A DNA stretch of 64,000 nt from Rhodobacter sp. SY28-1 (GCF_005222785.1 NZ_STGH01000001.1:620001-684000), one strand, 5' to 3'. Numbered from the stretch's first letter, positions 25,545-34,194 are shown. Notes: a model not told the origin generated them from the letters alone. A program made the numbers and translations.

Positions 25545-26012
25545 CTAGCCTTCATCTTCTGCGGTTGCGAAATGCATCTCGATCTGGCGCAACTGAAGTT
25601 TCCAGGCGTTGGCGGTTTGATCGACGTAATCTGCCCAGCGCTGATCCATGCTGTGCACCATCGTCGCGCGGCATCCCTTGGCCGTCGGATCAATGGAAAG
25701 AGTCACAACGGAATTGTTCTCTTCCTCTTCTTCGTCCGAGGTGAACCAAGTGAAGACGAGCTTTCGAGGCCGGTCTATTTCGCGGTAGTAGCCCCAGTTC
25801 ACCGCCTCGCCGTCCTCTCGCATGTCCGTGAAGGTGAACTTGCCCCCAATGCGCGGGTCTATTTCGATCCTGCGTACGTCAGTTGAGGGCATTCCGGGAA
25901 CGGGTTGCGCTGCCCACGACCGTACCCTGACCGGATCGAGCCACGCGTCGAATACACGCTCGGCGGGCACATTGAATTCGTGAACGGCTTTAGCTTCGAC
26001 CAGTTGGGGCAT
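25545..26012 (-). CDS. SRPBCC (AHSA1/START-like) domain protein
   Basis: 155 residues with the AHSA1 layout: EFNVPAERVFDAWLDPVRVRSW at the N-terminus, GGKFTFTDMRE and RKLVFTWFTSD in the middle, and the C-terminal helix DQRWADYVDQTANAWKLQLR. Such proteins bind hydrophobic ligands and often sit in operons with ArsR regulators, as here. It is the third gene of the arsR-SRPBCC-SRPBCC run, 30 bp after the second. Ligand unknown. Confidence 0.9.
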   Translation of the reverse strand: MPQLVEAKAVHEFNVPAERVFDAWLDPVRVRSWAAQPVPGMPSTDVRRIEIDPRIGGKFTFTDMREDGEAVNWGYYREIDRPRKLVFTWFTSDEEEEENNSVVTLSIDPTAKGCRATMVHSMDQRWADYVDQTANAWKLQLRQIEMHFATAEDEG

Positions 26013-26042
26013 GGGTCTTCTCCCTTGAGCTTTTCTGATGGA

Positions 26043-26582
26043 TCAGTCGTTCTTCGGCAGCCCCAGCCGGGCGGAATACAGCGCCTTCAGCTCTGGCGCT
26101 CCAGCCCGAATGGCACGCAGTCCCACGATGCGCCCCACTGGGCAGCTTTCCAAGAAGCGGTCCAGGACAGCGATGCAGACATGCCACCCGGCCGCAAAGC
26201 TGGAAAGGTGATCCGGCAATGTCGTCGTATGCCGCAAGATCAGGACAGTATTGGTGTCATCCGATTGCAGATCCCACGTCAACACGTCTTCCCCCCAGCG
26301 AAAGACAAGTAGTCGCGCAAAATCGGCTTCCAGGACCTCGCCGTCCAACAACCCGGTGTCGGCGCTGTCATCCGTCATCCGAAGACGTGCGGGGCCAAGG
26401 CTGTCCAGCGGTCGGTCCGATACGAAGGGCAGCCATTCCAACTGCTCGGAGGGTTCAACGAGGGCACGCCAGACCCGTTCAGGCCGATGGCACAGCGTCC
26501 TGGTGAAGATCAGCGTCGCAAGGCCGTTCCAAATCTCGCTTCGCACATCCGCCAGGGGACCCAGATCAAGCGCACCGCTCAT
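26043..26582 (-). CDS. SRPBCC domain protein
   Basis: 179 residues; LIFTRTLCHRPERVWRALVEPSEQLEWLPF is the typical first strand-helix of AHSA1-like proteins, and LTWDLQSDDTNTVLILRHTTT lies in the sheet. Its ATG overlaps the arsR stop by one base (shared A/T in TGATG), indicating translational coupling. Sequence similarity to the downstream SRPBCC protein is limited, so it is not a recent duplicate. Confidence 0.88.
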   Translation of the reverse strand: MSGALDLGPLADVRSEIWNGLATLIFTRTLCHRPERVWRALVEPSEQLEWLPFVSDRPLDSLGPARLRMTDDSADTGLLDGEVLEADFARLLVFRWGEDVLTWDLQSDDTNTVLILRHTTTLPDHLSSFAAGWHVCIAVLDRFLESCPVGRIVGLRAIRAGAPELKALYSARLGLPKND

Positions 26583-26896
26583 CAGTGATCACGCTTTCGG
26601 TCAAGATGGCGTTCGAGGGCATCCAGATGCCGGCTCCATAGCTCTCGATAAGGTTCAAGCCAGGCATCGATGGCTTTGATCCTGTCAAACTCAAGTTGAT
26701 AGATACGCCGTTGCGCGTCGGTACGGCTGCTGACGAAGCCCGCGTCTTTCAGCACTTTCAGGTGCTTGGAAACACTCGGTTGGGTCATCTGCAACTGGGC
26801 GGACAGGCTGTTTACGCTTGCCTCGCCCGTGCGAAGCCGGTCGAGAATGCTGCGGCGGGATGGCTCGGCCAGGATGGCAAAAGTGTCTTGCGGCAT
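26582..26896 (-). CDS. ArsR-family winged-helix regulator
   Basis: 104 residues from ATG 26896 (MPQDTFAILAEPSRRSILDR). The HTH is VNSLSAQLQMTQPSVSKHLKVLKDAGFVSSRTDAQRRIYQL, of the subgroup coupled to SRPBCC/AHSA1 proteins. No metal-binding CxC motif is seen, so it likely responds to an organic ligand or to the SRPBCC proteins. First gene of its operon; a palindrome just upstream (26920-26939) is the likely autoregulatory site. Confidence 0.92.
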   Translation of the reverse strand: MPQDTFAILAEPSRRSILDRLRTGEASVNSLSAQLQMTQPSVSKHLKVLKDAGFVSSRTDAQRRIYQLEFDRIKAIDAWLEPYRELWSRHLDALERHLDRKRDH

Positions 26897-26919
26897 GCGG
26901 GGAGTATGCCTTTTGCGGA

Positions 26920-26939
26920 ATATACGTGTCAAGGTATAT
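26920..26939. promoter_or_regulatory. palindrome ATATAC-N8-GTATAT (putative ArsR operator)
   Basis: A perfect 6-bp inverted pair 24 bp upstream of the arsR ATG in a locally AT-rich patch. Position and size fit an ArsR autorepressor site. Confidence 0.5.
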
Positions 26940-27001
26940 AAGAAACAGACGGATGCGGGCGCGCAAGTAGGGCCACTGCCTTCCAGAAGCCGGCACCGGA
27001 A

Positions 27002-27020
27002 GTTTGCGCATTTTTACAAT
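27002..27020 (+). promoter_or_regulatory. shared 19-bp upstream motif, copy 1
   Basis: GTTTGCGCATTTTTACAAT, 58 bp before the epoxide hydrolase ATG. An 18/19 copy lies 81 bp before the winged-helix gene at 32421. It has a TACAAT -10-like end. It is a shared promoter or regulator site. Confidence 0.55.
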
Positions 27021-27078
27021 CGTCCGGCCGCCGCCTTGCCTAGGTTGACTTCATCGCAATCCAGCATGGATCGACCAG

Positions 27079-28290
27079 ATGAACCGCCGTCAGTTCGCCA
27101 GCACACTCACCGCTTCAACCTTTCTTGGCGGTGTTTTCGCCCACACCACCTTCGCACAGGAGAAGACTGCCATGACCACGCCGACACCCTTCAAGATTGC
27201 CTTTCCCGCGGCGGACATCGAGGACCTCAAGGCGCGGCTTCGGTTGACACGCTGGCCGGACGAGCCTGTCGGGGCGGGCTGGATGATGGGCACCAACCTT
27301 GATTACATGCAGCGGCTGACCGACTATTGGCTGAACGGTTATGACTGGGGCAAGGCAGAGGCCGAGCTGAATGCCCTGCCGAACTACAAGGTGTCGATCG
27401 ACGGGATCGACATGCATTTCGTCCACAAACCTGCGGCCCGGAAGGATGCAACGCCGCTTCTGCTGCTGCACGGCTGGCCGGATTCCTTCTTCCGCTACCA
27501 CAAAGTCATCGACCGCCTGTCCGAGGATTTTAACGTCGTCGTCCCCTCAATTCCGGGCACGGGCTTTTCTGGCAAAACAGCGTTGCCGTTCGACACAGTT
27601 GCCGACCTTGCTGCAAAGCTGATGACCGAAGTTCTGGGCTATCCGAAGTTCATCGCCGCGGGGGGCGACATGGGATCGGTCATTGCCATGTCCCTGTCGC
27701 AGCGCAATCCCGACAAGCTTCTGGGCTATCATGTGACCGATGTCGGCTATCCCGACCACACCACCGACTTCGCGGCACTCAGCGGACCCGAGCAGGCATA
27801 CGCCGGAGCCTTGCAGCAATGGTTCTTCCAGCACGGTGCATTCAACATGGTGCAGTCCTCGAAACCGCAAAGCCTGGCCTTTGGCATGACCGACTCGCCT
27901 GTCGGGCTGGCCGCCTGGATCCTCAGCTTCATGGCGGGGATGGGCGTTGGTGACGAGGTTGATAGCCGCTTTGGCCGCGACGCGCTTTTGACCAACATCA
28001 TGATCTATTGGCTGACCGGCACCGCGGCGTCCTCCTTCCGGATCTACAATGTGAACGCCATGCAGCCACTGACAACCACTGGAACAGACACCAAGGTCCC
28101 GGTTGCCGTCGCGACCGAAGCGCCGATCCCCGGCATGGTTCGGATGCCGCGCGAATGGGCCGACCGGCAGACCGGCGGGAATGTCGTCCAGTTCCACGAC
28201 CTGGAGACCGCCGGTCACTTTGCCGCCTGGGAGGACCCCGCATTCTACGTTCAGGACCTCCGGGAATTTGCCGCACTGCTGAACGGCTGA
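27079..28290 (+). CDS. epoxide hydrolase-like alpha/beta hydrolase, Tat-exported
   Basis: 403 residues. MNRRQFASTLTASTFLGGVFA is a twin-arginine-type signal, and a second Met after AQEKTA could start a cytoplasmic form. An EHN domain (IEDLKARLRLTRWPDEPV) precedes the hydrolase fold: oxyanion motif LLLLHGWPDSFFRYH near residue 132, nucleophile elbow AAGGDMGSVIAMSLS near 196 with Asp as nucleophile, and catalytic His in ETAGHFAAWEDP. It would open epoxides of xenobiotics or terpenes. It begins a plus-strand run with PhzF and VOC genes and is preceded by the shared 19-bp motif. Confidence 0.9.
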   Translation: MNRRQFASTLTASTFLGGVFAHTTFAQEKTAMTTPTPFKIAFPAADIEDLKARLRLTRWPDEPVGAGWMMGTNLDYMQRLTDYWLNGYDWGKAEAELNALPNYKVSIDGIDMHFVHKPAARKDATPLLLLHGWPDSFFRYHKVIDRLSEDFNVVVPSIPGTGFSGKTALPFDTVADLAAKLMTEVLGYPKFIAAGGDMGSVIAMSLSQRNPDKLLGYHVTDVGYPDHTTDFAALSGPEQAYAGALQQWFFQHGAFNMVQSSKPQSLAFGMTDSPVGLAAWILSFMAGMGVGDEVDSRFGRDALLTNIMIYWLTGTAASSFRIYNVNAMQPLTTTGTDTKVPVAVATEAPIPGMVRMPREWADRQTGGNVVQFHDLETAGHFAAWEDPAFYVQDLREFAALLNG

Positions 28291-28392
28291 CCTGCCTTGC
28301 TTCTGGCCGGAGGACTGCCGTCCGACCGGCCAGTTTGCCACACAGGGCCGATGTACCTGGCTTTATCTACCTAAGGTCATATGGAGACTCGA

Positions 28393-29268
28393 ATGAGCGA
28401 CTATCCTTTTGCCCTTGTTGACGTCTTCGCCGAAGCGCCGCTGCAGGGAAATCCCCTTGCCGTGGTCGATGCGGCGACCGGTCTGGCGGACGAGGTGATG
28501 CAAAAGCTGGCGGCCGAGTTCAACCAGGCTGAAACCACGTTCATCTTTCCCAGCGACCGGGCGACGCGCAAACTGCGGTCCTTTACGGCCGCCGGATCCG
28601 AGGTCTTTGGCGCCGGGCACAACGCACTGGGCGCCTGGATCTGGCTTGGCGAAACCGGGCAGCTTGGCGCGCTGGACCGGCCGGTCATCTTCCATCAGGA
28701 AATCGGGGACCAAGTCCTGCCGATCCGCGTCTGGCGGCAGGACGGCCGCATCCACGGCGCGATGCGGCAGGCGCCCCTGACCCTTGGCCGGACAGTTGAC
28801 GATGTTACGGCCCTGGCAGCGGCGCTTGACCTTACGGCCGCCGATCTACTGCAGCATCCCGAGGCGCGGGTGGCCGACACCGGGGCGAACCATCTGATGG
28901 TCAGGGCGCACTCGCGCGATGTCGTCGACGCGGCACGGCCTGATGCGCGGGCGCTGCTGCCCTGCCTCCGCGACTGCGGGGCCGAGGGCTGCTATCTTTA
29001 CGCCTTCGACGAAGGTGCGCCCGAACTGGCCTACGCGCGGTTCTTCAACCCGACAGTGGGACTTTGGGAAGACGCTGCCACCGGCACGGCTGCCGGGCCC
29101 CTGTGCGCCTATCTGGACCATCACGGGATGCTTTCGACCAGGAAGCAGTTGGCGATCGAGCAGGGAAGGCTGATGGGTCGGCCAAGCATTTTGAGTGTCA
29201 CGATGGCTCCTGACGCAGAATTGAGTGGCTCTGGCGTCGTCGTAATGACGGGGCAACTTTCCCTGTGA
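28393..29268 (+). CDS. PhzF-family isomerase
   Basis: About 291 residues from ATG 28393; GGAG lies 7 nt upstream, better than the ATG at 28381. Motifs are VDVFAEAPLQGNPLAVV, the catalytic Glu in FNQAETTFIF, SFTAAGSEVFGAGHNALGA and DAATGTAAGPLCAYL, all of the PhzF/diaminopimelate-epimerase fold. The usual TP.EL.(F/L)CGHPT motif is altered to FTAAGSEVFGAGHNA, so activity may differ from textbook members. Substrate unknown. It sits between the epoxide hydrolase and a VOC protein. Confidence 0.9.
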   Translation: MSDYPFALVDVFAEAPLQGNPLAVVDAATGLADEVMQKLAAEFNQAETTFIFPSDRATRKLRSFTAAGSEVFGAGHNALGAWIWLGETGQLGALDRPVIFHQEIGDQVLPIRVWRQDGRIHGAMRQAPLTLGRTVDDVTALAAALDLTAADLLQHPEARVADTGANHLMVRAHSRDVVDAARPDARALLPCLRDCGAEGCYLYAFDEGAPELAYARFFNPTVGLWEDAATGTAAGPLCAYLDHHGMLSTRKQLAIEQGRLMGRPSILSVTMAPDAELSGSGVVVMTGQLSL

Positions 29269-29319
29269 TCCGGAAAGCAGATTGCCGTGAACCCCAAACG
29301 ATCAAGTGAGGAAGTTACC

Positions 29320-29691
29320 ATGCAGAAAGTCGTCGGCATCGGTGGCGTGTTCTTTCGCGCCAAAGACCCAAAGGCTCTGGCCGGATGGTACGAGGACGTC
29401 CTTGGCGTCGACATCAATGACCGAACCTGGGTGCAGGAGCGTGGCCAGACAGTCTTTGCACCGTTCAGGGTCGACACTGACTACTTTAGCCGCCCGGAGC
29501 AGCAGTGGATGCTCTGTTTCCGGGTGAATGATCTTGCCGCGATGCTTGAACAACTTCGTGCTGCAGGGATCACAGTTCACCAGCAGCCCGAATGGAACAG
29601 CGAGGTCGGTGAGTTCGCGCGCATCCATGATCCCGAAGGAAACCCGATCGAACTCTGGCAGCCGTCGGACTATTCGCTTGGTCTGATGTAA
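29320..29691 (+). CDS. VOC-family (glyoxalase/bleomycin resistance-like) protein
   Basis: 123 residues from ATG 29320 with GAGGAAG just upstream. One glyoxalase-like module pair: GIGGVFFRAKDPKALAGWYE, then FRVNDLAAMLEQLRAAGI and IHDPEGNPIELWQP, the last carrying the metal-ligand Glu. The family includes lyases, dioxygenases and binding proteins. It ends 13 bp before the convergent AraC-family gene. Confidence 0.9.
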   Translation: MQKVVGIGGVFFRAKDPKALAGWYEDVLGVDINDRTWVQERGQTVFAPFRVDTDYFSRPEQQWMLCFRVNDLAAMLEQLRAAGITVHQQPEWNSEVGEFARIHDPEGNPIELWQPSDYSLGLM

Positions 29692-29704
29692 TAACCTAAA
29701 CCCG

Positions 29705-30379
29705 TCAGATCCGGTGAACCGCTTCAAGGTCCGACGGAAGGCAGCCCATGATCTTCTTGATCGACTTGATCATGTGCGGCTGATCGGCATAGCCAAGCTC
29801 GGCCGCGACATCAGCGCCGGCACCACCGGCCTTCAGCCTACGCACGGCCTCCTGCGCCCGTCGGATCAGCCGGAAATCCGTTTGCGTTATGCCCGTCGTG
29901 CGCATGAAATTGTGCTGCACCGTCCGATCGGGCGCTGGATCAGCCGATCCTTCCAGCACCTTGGCCACCAGGTCGTTCGTCCTGAGCACGCGCTTCTTTT
30001 CCATTGCCGCGACAATGGCTTCGGCATTGTCGAAGGTCGGCAACGGAAGCATCAGCCCTTTGGCGTCGAACCCCCCGTCACGCACCGGAAGGAACCTTAT
30101 TTTCGCGCCGGTCGGAGGTGCGGGGTCGTCGGCAAAGTGGACATGACCGGCTAGGGCAATGGCCACCACCTCTTCCCCGGCCAGATGCGGCACGTCGACT
30201 GGTCTCGCCCTCTGGCCGACATTGACGACCCTTGGCGCGGCACCCGGCGTCAGTAGGAGGAACAGGCGCCAGCATCCGTCCGGCGTCGCCCGATAGACGC
30301 CGTCGTCGTGAAAGGAAAACCGCCAGACGCTGTCGATCCATGGATGCGAGGAGACGCGTCTATAGAAGTCAAAGGCCAT
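29705..30379 (-). CDS. AraC-type HTH regulator, paralogue 1
   Basis: 224 residues. The N-terminal sensor part has the pattern HPWIDSVWRF.....GVYRATPDGCW; the C-terminal HTH has TTGITQTDFRLIRRAQEAV and ELGYADQPHMIKSIKKIMG, the AraC second helix pattern. It is clearly homologous to the protein at 33520-34194 over its whole length, including the near-identical C-terminal end (MIKSIKKIMG.LPS.L..VH.I). Convergent to the epoxide hydrolase-PhzF-VOC genes, which it may regulate. Confidence 0.88.
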   Translation of the reverse strand: MAFDFYRRVSSHPWIDSVWRFSFHDDGVYRATPDGCWRLFLLLTPGAAPRVVNVGQRARPVDVPHLAGEEVVAIALAGHVHFADDPAPPTGAKIRFLPVRDGGFDAKGLMLPLPTFDNAEAIVAAMEKKRVLRTNDLVAKVLEGSADPAPDRTVQHNFMRTTGITQTDFRLIRRAQEAVRRLKAGGAGADVAAELGYADQPHMIKSIKKIMGCLPSDLEAVHRI

Positions 30380-30470
30380 AGCCGGAGGTTAGCGTTTTCC
30401 GTGACTTCCGGCAACCGGACGCCACTCATCGGTGTACGGAATACCGGATTCTCCGCGCAAGCGCGCAGGC

Positions 30471-31055
30471 CTAGCCCTGATTGCAGGTATAGCGCAGTAG
30501 GACCGTTTCGCTTTGCGGAAGCTGGCGCTGTTCAACCACGGCCAATCGGCCGGACGGCGGAGCCAGAAAGAGCCGCTCGCCTACGCCGAGCACAGTGTTG
30601 CCGACAAGAACGTGCAGTTCATCGACCAGACCATGACCAAGCAACGCGTTCATCAGACGACGACTTCCGTAGGCCACGACATCGCCGTCGGTTTCGGCTT
30701 TCAGGCTGCGGACACGGGCGTTGACCTCCGCGCCTCTGACGATCCGGGAATCGCCCCAGGGATCGGTCGGGCCAAGCGTCAACTGATTGCTGACCACGCT
30801 CTTGCGCGCCTTGGCAAGCCGACCGGCGATGTCCGCCAGCAAGGGATCGGGCGCGATTTCCTTCAGCACCTCCGGCCAGAAGGACCGCAGAATGTCAAAG
30901 GTCACGCGCCCGAACAGAAGCGCCCCCGCACCGCGCAGCAGGTCCAGATTGTGCTGGTCGAACTCTGCCCCCATGGGAAGTCCGTTCAGATCGCCCGCAG
31001 GACCCGCACAGAACCCGTCAAGCGACATGAGATTGCTGAATATAAGATTTGCCAT
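30471..31055 (-). CDS. dihydrofolate reductase-like (RibD C-terminal) protein
   Basis: 194 residues from ATG 31055 (MANLIFSNLMSLDGFCAGPAG). LMSLDGF, ALLFGRVTFDILRSFWPEV, KSVVSNQLTLGP and DGDVVAYGSRRLMNALLGHGLVDEL-type segments are those of the YyaP/RibD_C DHFR-like family. These proteins bind NADPH-like cofactors but mostly lack a proven reaction. It lies 109 bp downstream of the sigma factor gene on the same strand. Confidence 0.9.
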   Translation of the reverse strand: MANLIFSNLMSLDGFCAGPAGDLNGLPMGAEFDQHNLDLLRGAGALLFGRVTFDILRSFWPEVLKEIAPDPLLADIAGRLAKARKSVVSNQLTLGPTDPWGDSRIVRGAEVNARVRSLKAETDGDVVAYGSRRLMNALLGHGLVDELHVLVGNTVLGVGERLFLAPPSGRLAVVEQRQLPQSETVLLRYTCNQG

Positions 31056-31164
31056 AAGTTTCGCCTTTCCATCCAAGTTGCATCGTGACGCAGCCCTAGT
31101 TGGAGGCCCGTCATGAGGAATGAGACGAGCGCGCGCGGAAACTAATCGGACCCCGGCCAGGTTT

Positions 31165-32196
31165 TTAGAGGTTTTCTTCCGGAAGCCCGAAGCGGCGATG
31201 CAGCGCCGGATCAAGGAAGCTGTGCAGATGTACTATCCGGTCACCACGGAACTCTGTCAGCAGGATCGCCGCCATCTGGAACCGGTCTGCGCCTTGGGGC
31301 TTGAGGTAGCAGGCAAACCCCGCCCGTCCATTTGCGCGCAGTGGTTGAAGCCGCCAATCCGTAGCAAAGACACGCTCGCGGAAGAACAGCGCAACCTGGT
31401 CACGCCCACTGAACCAGGCCGGAAGCGGGGGCATGGTGAAGCGGGCATCCTCGGCAAGCAAGTTGACAAGCGCGTCGACGTCCCTGCGTTCCCAGGCCGA
31501 GACGAAGGCGTTCAGCAATTCTCCCTGCCGGTCGGGCGAAGGAAGCCGAGGCTCCGCTCGGTTCGGGTCGTGCGGAAGCCGTTGACGCACAGTGGCGCGC
31601 GCCCTTTGCAGGGCGCTCGTCACAGCGGGTACGGACAGTTCGAGTAGCCCGGCAGTTTCCGCTGCGGAAAACTCCAGCACATCGCGCAGCAGAAGAACCG
31701 CGCGCTGCGTGCCGGGCAGAAGCTGCAGCGCCGCCACAAAGGCCAGGGACACCGTTTGACGGCGCGCAAGATGATGGAACGGATCGCCTTCGTCTGAACC
31801 TTCATCGGAAAGGTCTTGATCCGGACAGGGCTCTACCCACACTCGCCCCGGGATCAGCTCGCCAAGATCGGCGGTCGACTGAAAAGCCGGGCCATAATCT
31901 GGGGACAAATGACGCCTGGGCCGTTTCGAAATCAGTCGCAGGCAGACATTGGTGCCGATCCGGTAGAGCCACGCCGCGAAAGAGCCGCGCCCATCATAGG
32001 TTGCAAGTCCGCGCCACGCGGCGAGCAAGGTTTCCTGAAGGGCGTCGTCAGCGTCATGGGGCGAGCCGAGCATCCGGTAGCAGTGGACGAAGATCCGGCG
32101 ACGATGCGGGGAAACCAGACTTTCGAACGCAAGCTGATCGCCCGCACGGGCCCTGCCGAGACGGTCTTGCTCGCATTGAACCGGGGGAGAAGTCAT
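31165..32196 (-). CDS. ECF-type sigma-70 factor with C-terminal SnoaL/NTF2-like domain
   Basis: 343 residues. Region 2 is FESLVSPHRRRIFVHCYRMLGSPHDADDALQETLLAAW; region 4 is LLPGTQRAVLLLRDVLEFSAAETAGLLELSVPAVTSALQRAR. After residue ~225 comes a SnoaL-like fold (LLNAFVSAWERRDVDALVNLLAEDARFTMPPLPAWFSG), as in SigJ/ECF41-like groups where this domain replaces a separate anti-sigma factor. No anti-sigma gene is adjacent, which fits. The divergent winged-helix gene starts 225 bp away and could be a target. Confidence 0.9.
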   Translation of the reverse strand: MTSPPVQCEQDRLGRARAGDQLAFESLVSPHRRRIFVHCYRMLGSPHDADDALQETLLAAWRGLATYDGRGSFAAWLYRIGTNVCLRLISKRPRRHLSPDYGPAFQSTADLGELIPGRVWVEPCPDQDLSDEGSDEGDPFHHLARRQTVSLAFVAALQLLPGTQRAVLLLRDVLEFSAAETAGLLELSVPAVTSALQRARATVRQRLPHDPNRAEPRLPSPDRQGELLNAFVSAWERRDVDALVNLLAEDARFTMPPLPAWFSGRDQVALFFRERVFATDWRLQPLRANGRAGFACYLKPQGADRFQMAAILLTEFRGDRIVHLHSFLDPALHRRFGLPEENL

Positions 32197-32320
32197 GCGT
32201 CCTCAACCGAAATCTGCGCGGGCTCGCGGCAATGCGCGCAAGTGACTGTCGCAAGCGTAGGGGGGCCAAGACCGCGGTTCAACCTTCGCTTTTTGCATGC
32301 CCGCGCCCTGCGCCGGTCAG

Positions 32321-32339
32321 GTTTGCGCATTTCTACAAT
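32321..32339 (+). promoter_or_regulatory. shared 19-bp upstream motif, copy 2
   Basis: GTTTGCGCATTTCTACAAT, one mismatch to 27002-27020. It lies 81 bp before the winged-helix gene, in the divergent region with the ECF sigma gene. Confidence 0.55.
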
Positions 32340-32420
32340 TTGCCTACGCGGCCAGAGACTGCTCTACTCCTCATTCCCTGCCGCATGTGGTCCACACCGC
32401 TGAAAGTAGCCCTGAGAAAC

Positions 32421-33494
32421 ATGAGTCACGACACCGCATTCCTTCGCTTCCAGCAGCAGCTTCTAACGGGGGCGCGCAGGAACTCAGTTTCCGACATCGT
32501 CGAATGGTTCGGCGCGATCCAGGCGCAGGATTTTGGCGCTGCCCTCTGGACCATCGGCCAACGCTCGGACAGCCTGACGTTTGCCGACGTCGAGCGCGCG
32601 ATTGCTGATCGGCAGATTGTCCGAACCTGGCCGCTGCGCGGAACCATCCACTTCGTGCCCGCAGCGGATTTGCGCTGGATGCTGGCGCTTACCGGCGCGC
32701 GTCAGAACGAACGATCCTGGTCCGTCTTGCGGGGTGTGGGTCTTGACCAGACGATCGTGGATCGCGGGAGGTCGATCCTCGAAGCGGCGCTGCGCGACGG
32801 GCCGCGGACCCGGCCCGAGATTTATGCAGCCTTCCAACGGTCGGGCCTTCCGACCGAGAAAGGCGCAGGCCTTCATGTCATCGGCTACTGGGCGCAGGCG
32901 GGCTTGATCTGCTTTGGCGCCCATCGCGGCAAACAGCCAACCTTTGTCCTGCTGGATGATTGGCTTGCAGATACAAACCATCACACGCCTGACCCGGACA
33001 CGGCGCTTCGAACCCTGGCCGCCCGCTATTTTCAAAGCCGAGGTCCAGCGACCGACCGAGATCTTGCTTGGTGGTCGGGTCTTCCCCTGACAGTTGCGCG
33101 CCGGGCGATCCGGCTTGCGGGCGATCTGCTGGAGGAGCGCAGGCTGAACGGGGGCTCACTTTGGCTGCACCTGTTCAACCCGCCACGGAAGTCGGTCGAT
33201 GGCACCCTGCTGCGGCTTCTGTCGCCGTTTGACGAAATCCTCGTCGCCTACAAGGATCGTTCCGCCTATGACCGCCATCCGGGCGTGCCGGACCCGGCTT
33301 TGACATTTTTCAGCCCGACAGTTCTTGCAAACGGTCGTCTTGTTGGAATCTGGAAGAAGGTGGTCGGTTCGAAATCCGCCCAGGTACACTTGGCTGTCTC
33401 TGCCGACGCGGGCAGACTGGATGCGCATCTGATCGAGCGTGAGCTGGGCCGTTTGTCGCATTTCTGGGGTAGGACTTTTGCGCTGGCACCGTGA
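32421..33494 (+). CDS. winged-helix DNA-binding domain protein (YcaQ/AlkX-like)
   Basis: 357 residues from ATG 32421 (MSHDTAFLRFQQQLLTG). The family pattern is clear: IVEWFGAIQAQDFGAALW, IVRTWPLRGTIHFVPAADLRWML, RGPATDRDLAWWSGL and LLSPFDEILVAYKDR near the end. Related proteins (AlkX/YcaQ group) act as DNA glycosylases on crosslinked or alkylated DNA; the QAQ(D/A) motif near residue 40 is present. This assignment to repair is from family knowledge, not tested. It is convergent with AraC paralogue 2, 25 bp away. Confidence 0.85.
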   Translation: MSHDTAFLRFQQQLLTGARRNSVSDIVEWFGAIQAQDFGAALWTIGQRSDSLTFADVERAIADRQIVRTWPLRGTIHFVPAADLRWMLALTGARQNERSWSVLRGVGLDQTIVDRGRSILEAALRDGPRTRPEIYAAFQRSGLPTEKGAGLHVIGYWAQAGLICFGAHRGKQPTFVLLDDWLADTNHHTPDPDTALRTLAARYFQSRGPATDRDLAWWSGLPLTVARRAIRLAGDLLEERRLNGGSLWLHLFNPPRKSVDGTLLRLLSPFDEILVAYKDRSAYDRHPGVPDPALTFFSPTVLANGRLVGIWKKVVGSKSAQVHLAVSADAGRLDAHLIERELGRLSHFWGRTFALAP

Positions 33495-33519
33495 TCGTCG
33501 AACGGTATTCAGTCCCGGT

Positions 33520-34194
33520 TCAGATCTTGTGGACTGACCCGAGGTTCGACGGCAAATGCCCCATGATCTTCTTGATCGACTTGATCATGTGCGACTGGTC
33601 AGTATAGCCGAGGTCAGCTGCGACATCCGCCGCGCTTTGGCCCGCTTTCAGATGCCTTACCGCCTCTTGCGCGCGGCGGATCAGCTGGAAATCCTTCTGC
33701 GTGATCCCGGTTGTCTTGCGGAAATGCTGCTGCACCGACCGTTTCGAGGCCGCCTTTGGCCTTTCACTGAACGCTTTCGCTACCACGTCATCGGACTTAA
33801 GCAGTCCCGCTGCGACCATCTTGTCGACCAGATCCTCTGCACCTGAAAAGCTCGGCAGGGGAAGCTGCACGCCGTCCAGCAGGAACCAACCGTCCTGCAC
33901 CTCCAGAAAGCGGATCGTTGCGCCGGTCCTAACCTCGGTGTCCGCCGCAAGGAACACATGCGCGGCAAAAGAAATGACGACGGAATGCTCGCCCGCGGAA
34001 TAGGGCACATCGACGGGCTCTGTCGCCTGTCCAGTAAGAAATACTGTCGGCGTTCCGTCGGGCGAGCAGGACAGGATCAGGTTCCAGGACCCGTCCGGCG
34101 TGGCCCGGTAAATGCCGTCGGTCAGGCAAACCGTCTGCCAGATGACGTCTATCCAAGGGTGCGCTGATGTCCGGTGCGTGTGTTTTTGGGTCAT
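33520..34194 (-). CDS. AraC-type HTH regulator, paralogue 2
   Basis: 224 residues, the same length as the protein at 29705-30379 and alignable throughout: HPWIDVIWQTVCLTDGIYRA at the N-terminus, KTTGITQKDFQLIRRAQEAV and DLGYTDQSHMIKSIKKIMGH at the C-terminal HTH. The sensor halves differ much more than the HTH halves, suggesting the same DNA site but different signals. Convergent to the winged-helix gene. Confidence 0.88.
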   Translation of the reverse strand: MTQKHTHRTSAHPWIDVIWQTVCLTDGIYRATPDGSWNLILSCSPDGTPTVFLTGQATEPVDVPYSAGEHSVVISFAAHVFLAADTEVRTGATIRFLEVQDGWFLLDGVQLPLPSFSGAEDLVDKMVAAGLLKSDDVVAKAFSERPKAASKRSVQQHFRKTTGITQKDFQLIRRAQEAVRHLKAGQSAADVAADLGYTDQSHMIKSIKKIMGHLPSNLGSVHKI

